Positions 1 through 8,481 of a DNA stretch of 64,000 nt are shown here, one piece after another. The notes below the pieces were generated by a model that saw only the letters and a list, made by a program, of their open reading frames with translations, had not been told where the DNA came from and did not search any database. Positions within the stretch are counted from its first letter, which is position 1. Each line of letters starts with the position of its first letter. Source of the DNA: a virus; the IMG/VR virus record IMGVR_UViG_3300024264_001700, positions 21,586 to 85,585 of that record. One strand, given 5' to 3'. A program made the position numbers and the translations under genes.

Positions 1-917
1 GCTTGTCATTATGGGAACCTACAGACATTAAAGGTATTCCGTACTTTGACAGTAACTCAGGTACAATGGTTTGGGGTGCACCTAGCGAACTTCCAACAGA
101 AGAATTTGCGGCGCAGTTCGATCACATTACACTATTCTTAGACGAAATGAATTCGGCAGCGCCTAGTGTACAAGCGGCAGCATACCAGTTGATTCTTAAT
201 CGTCGTGTAGGACAATACAAATTACCAGATAATGTTACTATAATTGCCGCAGGTAACCGTGAAGCTGACAAAGGTGTTACATACCGTATGCCTGCTCCGT
301 TAGCTAATCGTTTCATACACATTGAAATGGGTGTTGCATTTGACGACTGGTTTAACTGGGCAGTTGATAATAAAATCAATACCGACGTTGTAGGTTACCT
401 ACAGTTTGCAAAACAAGATCTTTACGATTTTGATCCTAAAAGTTCATCACGTTCGTTTGCAACACCTCGTTCATGGTCGTTTGTTAGTGAACTACTAGAC
501 GATGAGTTAGATGCAGGTACAACAACAGACTTAGTTGCCGGTGCCGTAGGCGAAGGTCTTGCAGTAAAGTTTATGGCACATCGTAAAGTTGCGTCCAGCA
601 TGCCTAACCCAACTGACATCCTTGCTGGTAAAGTTAAAGAACTGAAGACAGACGAAATTAGTGCAAAATATTCTCTTACAGTAAGTCTATGTTATGAATT
701 AAAAGAATCAGCAGATACAAACGATAAAAAGTTTGATTCAAAAGTTAATAACTTCCTACGTTTTGCTATGGATAACTTTGAAACAGAATTAGTTGTTATG
801 GGTATTAAGTTGGCACTTACGCAGTATGCATTGCCGATTGATCCAGACGAAGTAGATTGCTTTGACGAATTCCACGAAAAATATGGTAAGTATATTAAGG
901 CAGCACAATCAGCTTGA
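1..917 (+). CDS. MoxR-type AAA+ ATPase, 5' end cut by window edge
   Basis: The C-terminal 305 or so codons of an AAA+ ATPase of the MoxR type. The visible part holds Walker B (FLDEMN, about residues 45-50 of the visible frame), sensor 1 (AAGN, 82-85) and the arginine-finger region (NRF, 102-104). Walker A must lie upstream, outside the window; the TTG at base 3 is an internal codon, not a convincing start. MoxR ATPases usually work as chaperone-like partners of a VWA-domain protein, and the next gene encodes exactly such a protein, so the pair probably works together. The stop codon overlaps the -35 box of the promoter for the next gene. Family assignment is firm; the target in this phage is unknown. 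Confidence 0.9.
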   Translation, partial: LSLWEPTDIKGIPYFDSNSGTMVWGAPSELPTEEFAAQFDHITLFLDEMNSAAPSVQAAAYQLILNRRVGQYKLPDNVTIIAAGNREADKGVTYRMPAPLANRFIHIEMGVAFDDWFNWAVDNKINTDVVGYLQFAKQDLYDFDPKSSSRSFATPRSWSFVSELLDDELDAGTTTDLVAGAVGEGLAVKFMAHRKVASSMPNPTDILAGKVKELKTDEISAKYSLTVSLCYELKESADTNDKKFDSKVNNFLRFAMDNFETELVVMGIKLALTQYALPIDPDEVDCFDEFHEKYGKYIKAAQSA

Positions 918-941
918 CAAATGTTATAAATGTGTTATAAT
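914..941 (+). promoter_or_regulatory. sigma70-like promoter with extended -10
   Basis: TTGACA at 914-919, a 16-base spacer and TATAAT at 936-941 preceded by TG (extended -10). This matches the bacterial housekeeping consensus perfectly. The -35 box overlaps the TGA stop of the ATPase gene. Transcription would begin near 948, which rules out the ATG at 930 as a start and supports the ATG at 969 for the VWA gene. Confidence 0.75.
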
Positions 942-968
942 AACATTATAAGTAATAAAGGGCAAACA

Positions 969-2294
969 ATGTTAGACTTTTTACCATCATACGTAGCAAT
1001 GCAAATGTCTGCAAAAGATACTCAAACTAAACTAAAACACTGGGCACCTGATCCTGATATCACCGACGATCAACTCGAAACGATGCAGAAAGATGTGCTC
1101 GATCGTATCATTACTGCTCGAGTAGGACTGTTATTAAGACATCCATTTTTTGGTAATATGGCAACACGTTTAAAGATTATTGCTGCCGATGACTGGTTGA
1201 TGACTGCGGCTGTAGACGGTCGTAACTTGTATTTCAACACTCAGTTCTTTAATGCAATGAATAATAAAGAAATTGAGTTTGTTATTGCACACGAAATTTT
1301 ACATATGGTATTTGATCACTTAGGCAGACGTGAAAGTCGTAATCCTATGCTGTACAATATTGCCGCAGATTACATTGTAAACAATCTACTTGTACGTGAT
1401 CGAATCGGTACTAAGCCTAGCTTTATCGATTGTTATCAAGACTTCAAATACGAAGGTTGGACATCAGAAGCTGTTTACGACGAACTATTTGATGAAGCTA
1501 AAAAGAATGGTGAAGAGTTTGTAAAACAACTAGGAGAAATGTTAGACGAACATTTAGACTTAGAAGGCGAAGACGGCGACGAAGGTAACGGACAGGGCAA
1601 AAACGGTAAAGGTCGTCCTAAGTACAGCAAAGCCGAAATGGATCAAATACGTGACGAAGTAAAAGAAGCAATGATTGCTAGTTCTCAAAGTGCCGGAGCA
1701 GGTAATACACCTGCAGGTGTACAGCGTATGATTAAAGAGCTTACTGAACCTAAAATGAACTGGCGTGAATTATTACGTCAACAAATACAATCAACTATTA
1801 AAAGTGATTATACATTTAGTCGTCCTTCACGTAAAGGCTACCAAAGCGGTGCCATTTTGCCAGGTATGAGTTTTCAAGATACTATTGATATTTGTGTAGC
1901 AATTGATATGAGCGGATCAATCGGTAGTAAACAAGGTGAAGACTTCTTAGGCGAAGTTAAAGGCATTATGGACGAATATCAAGATTACAAAATTAAAGTA
2001 TGGTGCTTTGACACTAAGGTATATAATGAGCAAGACTTTACAGCAGATGACGGTGAAGACTTGTTAGACTACGAAATTATGGGCGGTGGCGGCACCGACT
2101 TTGATGCCAACTGGAAGTATATGAAAGAACAAGATATTCAACCCAAAAAGTTCTTGATGTTTACAGACGGTTATGCGTGGGATAGCTGGGGCGACCCAGA
2201 CTGGTGCGAAACAGTATTTGTTATTCACAGCCACCACGATAAGAATCTCGAAGCACCGTTTGGTGTTACAGCTCACTATGAGGAAGCGGCTTGA
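969..2294 (+). CDS. Putative metallopeptidase with C-terminal VWA-like domain (DUF2201 type)
   Basis: A 441-residue protein with two recognisable parts. The N-terminal half has a zinc-peptidase-like HEILH motif (residues 108-112) with a further His at 117 and a following helix with conserved-looking Ala, Asp and Asn residues. A Gly/Lys/Asp-rich linker is followed by a VWA-like domain whose MIDAS motif is DMSGSIG (313-319). This arrangement matches the DUF2201 putative metallopeptidase/VWA family that accompanies MoxR ATPases. I chose ATG 969 (AAAGGG upstream) because an earlier in-frame ATG at 930 lies inside the promoter. The stop overlaps the next gene's TTG start by four bases. Whether it is an active protease or only a metal-ion-dependent adaptor is not shown. 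Confidence 0.85.
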   Translation: MLDFLPSYVAMQMSAKDTQTKLKHWAPDPDITDDQLETMQKDVLDRIITARVGLLLRHPFFGNMATRLKIIAADDWLMTAAVDGRNLYFNTQFFNAMNNKEIEFVIAHEILHMVFDHLGRRESRNPMLYNIAADYIVNNLLVRDRIGTKPSFIDCYQDFKYEGWTSEAVYDELFDEAKKNGEEFVKQLGEMLDEHLDLEGEDGDEGNGQGKNGKGRPKYSKAEMDQIRDEVKEAMIASSQSAGAGNTPAGVQRMIKELTEPKMNWRELLRQQIQSTIKSDYTFSRPSRKGYQSGAILPGMSFQDTIDICVAIDMSGSIGSKQGEDFLGEVKGIMDEYQDYKIKVWCFDTKVYNEQDFTADDGEDLLDYEIMGGGGTDFDANWKYMKEQDIQPKKFLMFTDGYAWDSWGDPDWCETVFVIHSHHDKNLEAPFGVTAHYEEAA

Positions 2295-2569
2295 AAAAGT
2301 TTAAACCTAATATCTATAATGTATTTAATGTAAGGAGAACAGAATTTCCACCTGATACATTTGAATATGCAGAGCTTCCTCTTAATTACAATATGCAATC
2401 TGCTATATCTAAATGGATAGATAGTAATCTAAAAAGTAGATACTATGTAGGCAGACATGTAACGCTAAATGACGAAAACTCTATTTCCTATTCTCTAAAA
2501 ATAGGATTTGAAGAAGCGAAAGAGCTATCATATTTTATGTTAGCTTGTCCACATTTAAAATATAATTAA
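2291..2569 (+). CDS. Small phage protein of unknown function
   Basis: A 92-residue acidic/basic mixed protein beginning at a TTG that overlaps the VWA gene's stop (TTGA). GAGGAAG a few bases upstream serves as ribosome binding site, which supports the unusual start. No membrane segment, cysteine cluster or recognisable motif is visible. The four-base overlap implies translational coupling with the VWA gene, so a role linked to the ATPase/VWA pair is possible but not shown. Confidence 0.7.
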   Translation: MKKFKPNIYNVFNVRRTEFPPDTFEYAELPLNYNMQSAISKWIDSNLKSRYYVGRHVTLNDENSISYSLKIGFEEAKELSYFMLACPHLKYN

Positions 2570-2603
2570 TAAAAAACTAATATATACTATACTAAAGGAG
2601 AAA

Positions 2604-2855
2604 ATGTCTATGACAAAAGAAGATCAAGTTCAAGAACCACAAGTTCAAGAACAAGCACCGGCAGCAGATCAAGGTCCAGAATTAACAATTAATGACCTTA
2701 ATGCACTAAAATCAATTATTGATGTTGCTAGTCAACGTGGTGCTTTTAAACCAAATGAAATGATGACTGTAGGACAAACCTACAGTAAGTTAGAAGCATT
2801 TTTAGGTGCTGTTGCACAATCGCAGCCTGCACAAGGAAGTGCTCAAGGAGCGTAA
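2604..2855 (+). CDS. Small Gln/Ala-rich acidic phage protein
   Basis: An 83-residue protein with AAGGAG placed well upstream of the ATG. The first 25 residues are Gln/Glu/Pro-rich and look disordered. The middle (about 26-72) looks helical. The tail is Gln/Ala/Gly-rich. It resembles small conserved proteins of T4-like marine phages in general character, but I cannot assign a function. AT-rich sequence just before it (2570-2600) includes TATACT, a possible weak -10 without a good -35. Confidence 0.7.
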   Translation: MSMTKEDQVQEPQVQEQAPAADQGPELTINDLNALKSIIDVASQRGAFKPNEMMTVGQTYSKLEAFLGAVAQSQPAQGSAQGA

Positions 2856-2856
2856 T

Positions 2857-3459
2857 ATGATGTTAAAACATACTGGAAGACTAAAAGCCAATCAACGAAA
2901 AGTGGTAGTAGCGTACAAAGTTGTGCCCGGAGAACCGGAAAACTGTGTAGTAATAACTACAGAAAATCTTGGTGCTGATCAACACGATACGTTAATGCGT
3001 ACACTTGAATCTTCATCAGGACAAGAAGCATTTGAATTTGCTACTGTTATGCAACGTACATATTTGCCAGATGGTAGAAATATGCTTGCTGCCTTTCACA
3101 CACAAGGCAAGATGGTAAAAATGCCAACAAACCAAATAGAAATGACGCCTGATCGTAATAGTGTAATTTTGTTAAGTGAGCTAAATGACATTATAGCTCA
3201 ACAACGAGGAGTAACAGTTGGAGACCTCGCCATATCTGATGGTTCAGGAACAAAGAAAGCTGCAAGCAAAGAAGTAATTGCAGATCCTGTAACACCAGTA
3301 GCGAGTACAGATAACGCTGTACTTTCTGATGACGAAATAGCTGCTAAATATCGTAGCGATGCCGATAGGCTTTTTAAAGAAGCAAAACGGTTACGTGAGC
3401 AAGCGGATGAAATATCTCCTACCAAAAAGAAAACGAAAAAGACCGAAGAGAGTGCCTAA
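2857..3459 (+). CDS. Conserved-looking phage protein with C-terminal coiled coil
   Basis: About 200 residues. The start is placed at ATG 2857 (a second ATG follows at once at 2860) because AAGGAG lies at 2845-2850; a longer frame from 2806 would run inside the previous gene. The N-terminal two thirds are mixed alpha/beta. From about residue 155 there is a charged helical stretch rich in Asp, Glu, Lys and Arg, ending in a Lys-rich tail, which suggests a coiled coil or nucleic-acid contact. No enzyme motif is seen. The stop overlaps the next gene's GTG start. Confidence 0.7.
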   Translation: MMLKHTGRLKANQRKVVVAYKVVPGEPENCVVITTENLGADQHDTLMRTLESSSGQEAFEFATVMQRTYLPDGRNMLAAFHTQGKMVKMPTNQIEMTPDRNSVILLSELNDIIAQQRGVTVGDLAISDGSGTKKAASKEVIADPVTPVASTDNAVLSDDEIAAKYRSDADRLFKEAKRLREQADEISPTKKKTKKTEESA

Positions 3460-3775
3460 AAACAAAAAGAATAATCTCCCTAAGGATGTTATAGATAGCT
3501 GGCCTGAAGTATTTAATAATATAGAGATTAATACAGTCCCTATGAAATACCTCAGGTCAGTACTCATATATTTTAAAGACGGTAATGTATGGGATATTGA
3601 TATGACGAAGCCAAAAAATAAAAATTTAACGTCAGAAGAAATAGAAGATAGTATAGAACAAATATTATACGAATACGACGATCATATAGTTAATGTAGAT
3701 TTTGAACTAAATGTCGCTAAAGTAAAACATGATATTACTAAAAGAACAAAGTATTTCCTTAAGAAAAGAAAATAA
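3452..3775 (+). CDS. Small phage protein of unknown function, GTG start
   Basis: About 107 residues if translation starts at GTG 3452, which overlaps the previous stop by eight bases and has GAAGAG just upstream. Longer in-frame starts (3359, 3407) would overlap the preceding gene extensively and add a highly basic tail, so I reject them. The product begins basic, then has a WPEVF segment and an acidic middle (SEEIEDSIEQ) and ends in Lys/Arg. No function recognised. It closes the first plus-strand operon before the late promoter at 3791. Confidence 0.65.
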   Translation: MPKNKKNNLPKDVIDSWPEVFNNIEINTVPMKYLRSVLIYFKDGNVWDIDMTKPKNKNLTSEEIEDSIEQILYEYDDHIVNVDFELNVAKVKHDITKRTKYFLKKRK

Positions 3776-3790
3776 TAAATGCGTAAAAGG

Positions 3791-3798
3791 CATAAATA
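3791..3798 (+). promoter_or_regulatory. T4-type late promoter (CATAAATA)
   Basis: CATAAATA, a match to the T4 late consensus TATAAATA as relaxed in marine T4-like phages, 32 bases before the start of the tail-fibre-like gene. An AGGAG ribosome binding site sits at 3818-3822. Spacing fits a late transcript starting near 3804. Confidence 0.65.
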
Positions 3799-3829
3799 CA
3801 TGTAGCGCAGCATACCCAGGAGTTACGAG

Positions 3830-5116
3830 ATGGCTTTACGTCTAAGACGAGGAACAGATTCAGAAAGATTATTAATTACACCAGCAGAAGGTGAATTAAT
3901 ATATGCAACAGATACAAAACTACTTTTTGTAGGTGACGGTGTTACAGTAGGTGGTAACGCAGTAGATACTAACACACAAGTTAGTTTAGAAGCAGCATTA
4001 GGCGAATTAAGCATTGATAGCTTCGGAGATGTTAATTCAGATAGTACAATTCCAAATGATGGAGATGTATTAGCATATGATGCTAGTTCAGGAGACTGGA
4101 GAGCAAGTTCAACCGCGGGTGGCGCAGCAACACTAGGCGAATTAACTGATGCAGATACAACAGGTGTTTTAAACGATGATGTTCTTGTGTATAATAGCGC
4201 AACTTCAGCATTTGAAAGAGAAACCTTCCGATTAGAAACATTACGTGATGTTAATTTTACTAACTTAACTAACTCTGTATTAGTATATGATAATGTAGCA
4301 GGTACATTTAATCAAGTAGATTCATTAAACAATAATATTGTAGATGCAAACGGTATTACGATATTAGATGCAAACTTAGCCGAATTTAATGGCGCTTTGC
4401 GTGGTGATATTCTTTCTGAAGATAGTAGTGTTATACTTTCAGTAGGTATCGGTGATACAGATAGCACTTTATTTGCAAATGTAACAGGCAATGTAACTGG
4501 GGACACAAACGGTACACACACAGGTGTAGTAATTGGTAATGTTACTGGTAACGTTGTAGGTGATGTAACAGGAAATGTAACTGGAGACGTTAGTGGTAAT
4601 GTTGTAGGCGGAGCAAGTTCATCAGTTACGACTGAATCTGTTGTAACTGATTTTATTTCTGCTCCTGATAATTCATTACAATTTACTGGCACAGGTGATA
4701 TCAATAGACTAGTTTTTAACAGAACAGAGGCAGGCGCACTTGCAGATGACTCGCCGATAGGCCGTTTAACTTTTGCTAAAACAGACTCAACTGGACCAAC
4801 AACTACAACTATTAGTACATTAGATGTTACAAATGATCACCTGATATATTTCCCACAGCCGGGAGGTTCAGGTAATTCTAGTAATTATTTTAAATTACAT
4901 TCTAATGGTAAAATGCAAATTAGTGTTCCTGGAGCAATTGGTACAGTACCAACAGCAGGTTTAGAAGTTGGTGGATCAATTAAACCAGGGGTCTATGCAG
5001 ATGCTAGTGCAAGAGATACAGCTATTACTGCTCCGACAGCCGGAGAAATGGTTTTTGTAACTGATGTTGCAAAGTTCCAAGGGTATGACGGATCTAGTTG
5101 GGTTAATTTAAACTAA
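3830..5116 (+). CDS. Tail-fibre-like virion protein with Gly-Asn-Val-Thr repeat
   Basis: A 428-residue protein. The N-terminus (LRRGTDSERL, then ITPAEGELIYATDTKLLFVGDG at residues 16-37) is the short module common at the start of phage tail-fibre and appendage proteins. Residues about 217-260 form a dense repeat of NVTGNV/GDVTGN units typical of a beta-helical shaft. The last 60 residues (AGEMVFVTDV, then YDGSSWVNLN) form a second small repeat-like end domain. It is a probable late virion protein behind a late promoter. Its stop overlaps the stop of the opposite-strand oxygenase gene by four bases. Attachment or a decorating fibre role is inferred from the module type. Confidence 0.75.
   Translation: MALRLRRGTDSERLLITPAEGELIYATDTKLLFVGDGVTVGGNAVDTNTQVSLEAALGELSIDSFGDVNSDSTIPNDGDVLAYDASSGDWRASSTAGGAATLGELTDADTTGVLNDDVLVYNSATSAFERETFRLETLRDVNFTNLTNSVLVYDNVAGTFNQVDSLNNNIVDANGITILDANLAEFNGALRGDILSEDSSVILSVGIGDTDSTLFANVTGNVTGDTNGTHTGVVIGNVTGNVVGDVTGNVTGDVSGNVVGGASSSVTTESVVTDFISAPDNSLQFTGTGDINRLVFNRTEAGALADDSPIGRLTFAKTDSTGPTTTTISTLDVTNDHLIYFPQPGGSGNSSNYFKLHSNGKMQISVPGAIGTVPTAGLEVGGSIKPGVYADASARDTAITAPTAGEMVFVTDVAKFQGYDGSSWVNLN
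4480..4612 (+). repeat. GNVTGNV-type coding repeat
   Basis: Within the tail-fibre-like gene, short imperfect repeats encode N-V-T-G-N-V or V-x-G-N-V-T-G-D units about every 4-8 residues. The pattern is typical of a beta-helix fibre shaft and could permit length change by recombination. Confidence 0.6.
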
Positions 5117-5823
5117 ACACCTAAAACACTTATTAATTTTATTACATTATCCCAAGTTTTTGGAATATTCATTATTAGATGAATACTTCCATTTGCCCAA
5201 GCATGTGTTCTATGCACTTTAGTTGTGTCAATATAAATTACATTTCCAGGAGTAATCGGCAATCTTCTTCCGTTTTGTTCCCATTCAAATGCTTCGTCAT
5301 CTGTATTATCAAAGAATGCACATATTCTAAAACAATCTCTAGTTAAATATTGATGATCTCTATGTGGTGGAAAATATGCTCCTGCGTCTGCTCTAACTAA
5401 AAATGTTCTTCCTAAAGGTGAGAAATAATCGCAAAGATCATGAATGCTAGTAAGGTCCTTGTATAACTGTGTAGGATAATTAAAATCAGCTTCCATTACT
5501 TTATGTCCTACACGCTTTCTAGCTTCAGGCAAACTTAAACTATCATTACAGTCATCACCTTCTAATCCCCAAAGCATCAATCCATATCTAGGATCAGATT
5601 CACCTTCTCTAGGAAGATAATCAACCCATTTGTCGTTATATGGTTCTATCTCACTATTAAATTTGTCTATATCTAAATTAAAGTTCAACTTAGCATAATC
5701 ACCTAACATTGCTAGTTGCTGTTCGCAATGCATTTGTTCGTCAGTAGGAACAAACATTTTAGAATCGTTTTCGTGCCCACCTATAAAATTGTGCCTAATA
5801 TATTTTTTAAATCTATCTTCCAT
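5113..5823 (-). CDS. Aspartyl/asparaginyl hydroxylase-like 2OG-Fe(II) oxygenase
   Basis: A 236-residue cytosolic protein. The C-terminal half looks like a double-stranded beta-helix of the aspartyl/asparaginyl beta-hydroxylase type: HRD (H154, D156) for iron, then TPGNVIYIDTTKVH with the distal His at 204 or 207. In sister proteins an Arg follows the distal His to hold 2-oxoglutarate; here the equivalent stretch reads NGSIHLIMN with no Arg, so cosubstrate binding may differ. GGAGAAAT precedes the ATG. It is the last gene of operon A and its TAG overlaps the tail-fibre gene's stop. Substrate unknown. Confidence 0.7.
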   Translation of the reverse strand: MEDRFKKYIRHNFIGGHENDSKMFVPTDEQMHCEQQLAMLGDYAKLNFNLDIDKFNSEIEPYNDKWVDYLPREGESDPRYGLMLWGLEGDDCNDSLSLPEARKRVGHKVMEADFNYPTQLYKDLTSIHDLCDYFSPLGRTFLVRADAGAYFPPHRDHQYLTRDCFRICAFFDNTDDEAFEWEQNGRRLPITPGNVIYIDTTKVHRTHAWANGSIHLIMNIPKTWDNVIKLISVLGV

Positions 5824-6714
5824 TTATTTCTCCAGTAAAGGCGGATTAAGAGTATATCTGCTAAAAGACGTAGAATATCCTTCCATAGTATTATTATAAG
5901 TTTCATCCTTTTTCATCAAATGAAATGTTATTGCTATTTTCCAATCGCATCCTTTTTTTCTAAAATCTGTCGGTGCGTGTAATACACTTGTATCTTGTAC
6001 AATACCACTACACAATTTCCAGGGCAACACTTCTTCTATACTTAATCCTTCGTATATGCTCATAGGTATGTGTTCAGGCATTTCACGTTCCATCCATGCC
6101 CAGTCTAGTTTATCGTATTCTATACCTTCGACTCCGTACTGCTCATATGGTAATAATCTAAAGGTATTACTGTAGCCGCTAAAATTAGAAATATGTCTAT
6201 TTTTCATAAAATGTGTAGCTCTTCCGCGATAACGTTGATTAAAAGTTACATAATCTATTGATACATTATTATGTATTTCTAATGGTAAAATAATGTCTTT
6301 GTAAGGACGATAGCCAGGAATATGTGTAACACTGTCTGTATGTAACCCATAAGGTCTAATACTTTTAAACATCTGATCACCGACACTCATAGGATCATTT
6401 GAAACTTCGCTGTAAAATACAGTGTCTTCTCCAAAGTGTTCATATACTTTAGACCGTAAAATATCATTTATTACGCTGTAGCGTATAGGGTGCGGAATGT
6501 TTACAATATGTCCATTTATTTCCCAGCCAACATTGTTGTACTCTTTATACCAAAAGTCAAGCAACTGTATACGTTCTTGTTCTGTAATAAAGTTATCTAT
6601 GCTGTAACTAGGCTCGTATTGATCTTTAAAGAACTTAGTGTTAGGATCATGTATAATGTCCATGTTCTTTAGTGTTTCGTCATCAAATGGTTTATTTGCT
6701 TTCATATTTTTCAT
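5824..6714 (-). CDS. 2OG-Fe(II) oxygenase-like protein
   Basis: A 296-residue protein. The iron motif HTD (H125, D127) follows PYG; the distal His is probably H246 in a VLHAP context. Where related proteins carry the 2OG-binding Arg, this one reads CDWKIAITF, so a Lys may replace it. It shares layout (WK.GS/G..., distal His about 10-12 residues before the final strand) with the oxygenase at 12942-13640. GGAGGT lies before the first ATG, which supports it over the ATG three codons later. Overlaps the upstream gene by 23 bases. Substrate unknown. Confidence 0.65.
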   Translation of the reverse strand: MKNMKANKPFDDETLKNMDIIHDPNTKFFKDQYEPSYSIDNFITEQERIQLLDFWYKEYNNVGWEINGHIVNIPHPIRYSVINDILRSKVYEHFGEDTVFYSEVSNDPMSVGDQMFKSIRPYGLHTDSVTHIPGYRPYKDIILPLEIHNNVSIDYVTFNQRYRGRATHFMKNRHISNFSGYSNTFRLLPYEQYGVEGIEYDKLDWAWMEREMPEHIPMSIYEGLSIEEVLPWKLCSGIVQDTSVLHAPTDFRKKGCDWKIAITFHLMKKDETYNNTMEGYSTSFSRYTLNPPLLEK

Positions 6715-7174
6715 TTATAAACCTCCATTGTGTGTCTCCAAATTCATAAAAACTAATACTTATTGCAACTCGTGTATCTGTTATATTATGTACTGCATGA
6801 TTCTTAAATGTATTTAACAAGTACCACTCGTTCTCCTGTTGCGTATAGTTACTCTCAAGTACTTTATCACTGCTGTAAACGCTTGTATGAGCGTCTAAAC
6901 CACCTTTATTAAGTATGTAGTTAATAGCAAACTCACGCCTATCCATATGTATAAGTCCGTTTAATTGCGGATCAATAAACTGTGCAATTATATGAGTTTT
7001 TTTAGGAAAAAAGTCTTTTGGAAATATACTCCTTATTTGCTTATCAACTTCATTGGTTACATAATAAGCAATATATCCTCCGACCTTTGCTTTCAGTTGT
7101 ACATCATTTGTATGCCAGTTTTCTGGTAAGTCTAATTTAGGTAAATTTAATTTCTTATACGTAACTGTGTTCAT
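6692..7174 (-). CDS. Small 2OG-Fe(II) oxygenase-like protein
   Basis: A 160-residue protein from ATG 7174 (an in-frame TTG two codons earlier is less likely). Iron motif HMD (H76, D78); distal His at 126 or 129 in NHAVHNIT; Arg 135 fits the 2-oxoglutarate contact. This is the minimal size for a double-stranded beta-helix oxygenase, so little extra substrate-binding structure is expected. Its start lies within the 3' end of the TauD-like gene upstream, indicating coupled translation. Substrate unknown. Confidence 0.65.
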   Translation of the reverse strand: MNTVTYKKLNLPKLDLPENWHTNDVQLKAKVGGYIAYYVTNEVDKQIRSIFPKDFFPKKTHIIAQFIDPQLNGLIHMDRREFAINYILNKGGLDAHTSVYSSDKVLESNYTQQENEWYLLNTFKNHAVHNITDTRVAISISFYEFGDTQWRFINEKYESK

Positions 7175-7961
7175 AATCAAATGCGATCCTATGTAATACC
7201 CTTGTCTTCATATCTGCAAATGTCCATCGTTTGTGTATGCTTAACCATTGTTCGCTAATAACAAGATCGCCATCTTCCCAATCGTGATGCATTATATATT
7301 TCTCTTGCAAAATATGATTTTTAATATAGTTGTATAGTTCAGGCCATTCCTCATTAGTAGCGCCTTCAACTATATCGAATATTTGTAAAAAAGGAAAGTA
7401 TAGTCCTGTAAGATTTTCAATATTTGTTCTGACAATTTTTTGTGGATTATTATAAACCACATTATTTTGGAATATTTCACTTGGACTAAAATTACCTACC
7501 TTATGTCCGCAAGCGACAGTTATACCATTTACTGTTTGTTTTACATCTTCTGGTAGGTCATTATAGGCAAGAACTTGGTTAATCCAGCTAGTTCTACTAC
7601 CTTTAGATCCTCTTTCGCTATATAACCAAACAAACGGCCATCTATTTTCTTCTGTAGGATGATGCGTATGCCAATCTAACTCTATTTCGTGCCCAAATAA
7701 TCCTGGCTCTCCTCTATCATTTAATTCTCCAGTTACTCTTAGCACACCTGGTACGAGACTTAGATTATCTTTTGCTGTAGTGCTTTCGCCTTTATTTGCT
7801 TTTACATTACCCATTACACTAGCAATTCTAAGTTCATCTTCTGGTGTAAGGTTTTGGTTTCTAAATATAACCACTAAATGTTTGTTAATATCTCTTGCAA
7901 CTTGCTTTAGTTCTTCGTCAGACATTGTTTTAATATCTACATCATATTCTTTATGCCACAT
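7155..7961 (-). CDS. TauD/TfdA-like oxygenase with His-x-His in place of His-x-Asp
   Basis: A 268-residue protein of the TauD/TfdA 2OG oxygenase fold. The N-terminus (VIFRNQNLTPEDELRIASVMG) is typical of the family. The iron motif region reads DWHTHHP: H98 then H100 where the family has Asp or Glu. The distal His is H243 (SIHKR) with Arg 254 or 258 for the cosubstrate. The His codon is plain in the DNA (CAT ACG CAT). A GGGAT ribosome site precedes the ATG. Possible consequences are an all-His iron site, altered chemistry or loss of activity. A paralogue lies at 11419-12396. Confidence 0.8.
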   Translation of the reverse strand: MWHKEYDVDIKTMSDEELKQVARDINKHLVVIFRNQNLTPEDELRIASVMGNVKANKGESTTAKDNLSLVPGVLRVTGELNDRGEPGLFGHEIELDWHTHHPTEENRWPFVWLYSERGSKGSRTSWINQVLAYNDLPEDVKQTVNGITVACGHKVGNFSPSEIFQNNVVYNNPQKIVRTNIENLTGLYFPFLQIFDIVEGATNEEWPELYNYIKNHILQEKYIMHHDWEDGDLVISEQWLSIHKRWTFADMKTRVLHRIAFDYEHSYV

Positions 7962-8481
7962 TTATACATCCCACTAAATTTACTCTATGTTCTTTACTAG
8001 CATTTGCTGCACTGTGCATTTTTGTTGTTTCAGTAACATAACCATAGCCGTCATCTGGAATATTATATAAAACACTTTCTTCTATGTAGTAACAATATTC
8101 ATTTGTAATAATTCCTAATTGACATCTATCTGTCCAGTCTTTATGAGTATTATACACAAATAGAGGTGCTATTCGTAATATTCTTGTTCTTGTTAAATTA
8201 TTTTCAATTATAAATTTTGACATTTCCCATTCTGGCGGAATTAATAACTGCTTAAAAGATTCATTTTGTTTAGTCCATTCCTCTACATCGTTATCGTCCC
8301 AGTGTCGAATATAGAATTTGTCAATATCATAATGTAAATGGTAATCTTCAGTGCCGTCAGTCTGCAAAGTAATTGCATCAAAATGATCTGGTAAGCCTGG
8401 CGTCCAGCCTACTTTTTCTACAAGTTCGGCATATTCAGATTTAATTTTTTTTATATCGTATTGTTTATCTAACCTATACAT
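7951..8481 (-). CDS. Aspartyl/asparaginyl hydroxylase-like 2OG-Fe(II) oxygenase
   Basis: A 176-residue protein. Iron motif HKD (H113, D115) after VYNT; distal His H156 in KMHSAANAS; Arg 166 for 2-oxoglutarate. The order and spacing fit the aspartyl/asparaginyl hydroxylase type. The N-terminal part (DYHLHYDIDKFYIRHWDD) is unusually rich in aromatic and His residues. It overlaps both neighbours by 11 and 8 bases in operon A. The physiological target is not evident. Confidence 0.7.
   Translation of the reverse strand: MYRLDKQYDIKKIKSEYAELVEKVGWTPGLPDHFDAITLQTDGTEDYHLHYDIDKFYIRHWDDNDVEEWTKQNESFKQLLIPPEWEMSKFIIENNLTRTRILRIAPLFVYNTHKDWTDRCQLGIITNEYCYYIEESVLYNIPDDGYGYVTETTKMHSAANASKEHRVNLVGCINVA

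Noticed and set aside
924-931. TATAAATG near the ATPase stop as a late promoter
   Set aside because: It has a mismatch at the last base and overlaps a much better sigma70 promoter.
930-968. Earlier ATG at 930 for the VWA gene
   Set aside because: It lies between or on the -10 box and the predicted transcription start, so it cannot be translated from this promoter; ATG 969 has a ribosome site.
5117-5160. Terminator hairpin after the tail-fibre-like gene
   Set aside because: No stem with a run of T could be drawn; the downstream bases are coding on the other strand.
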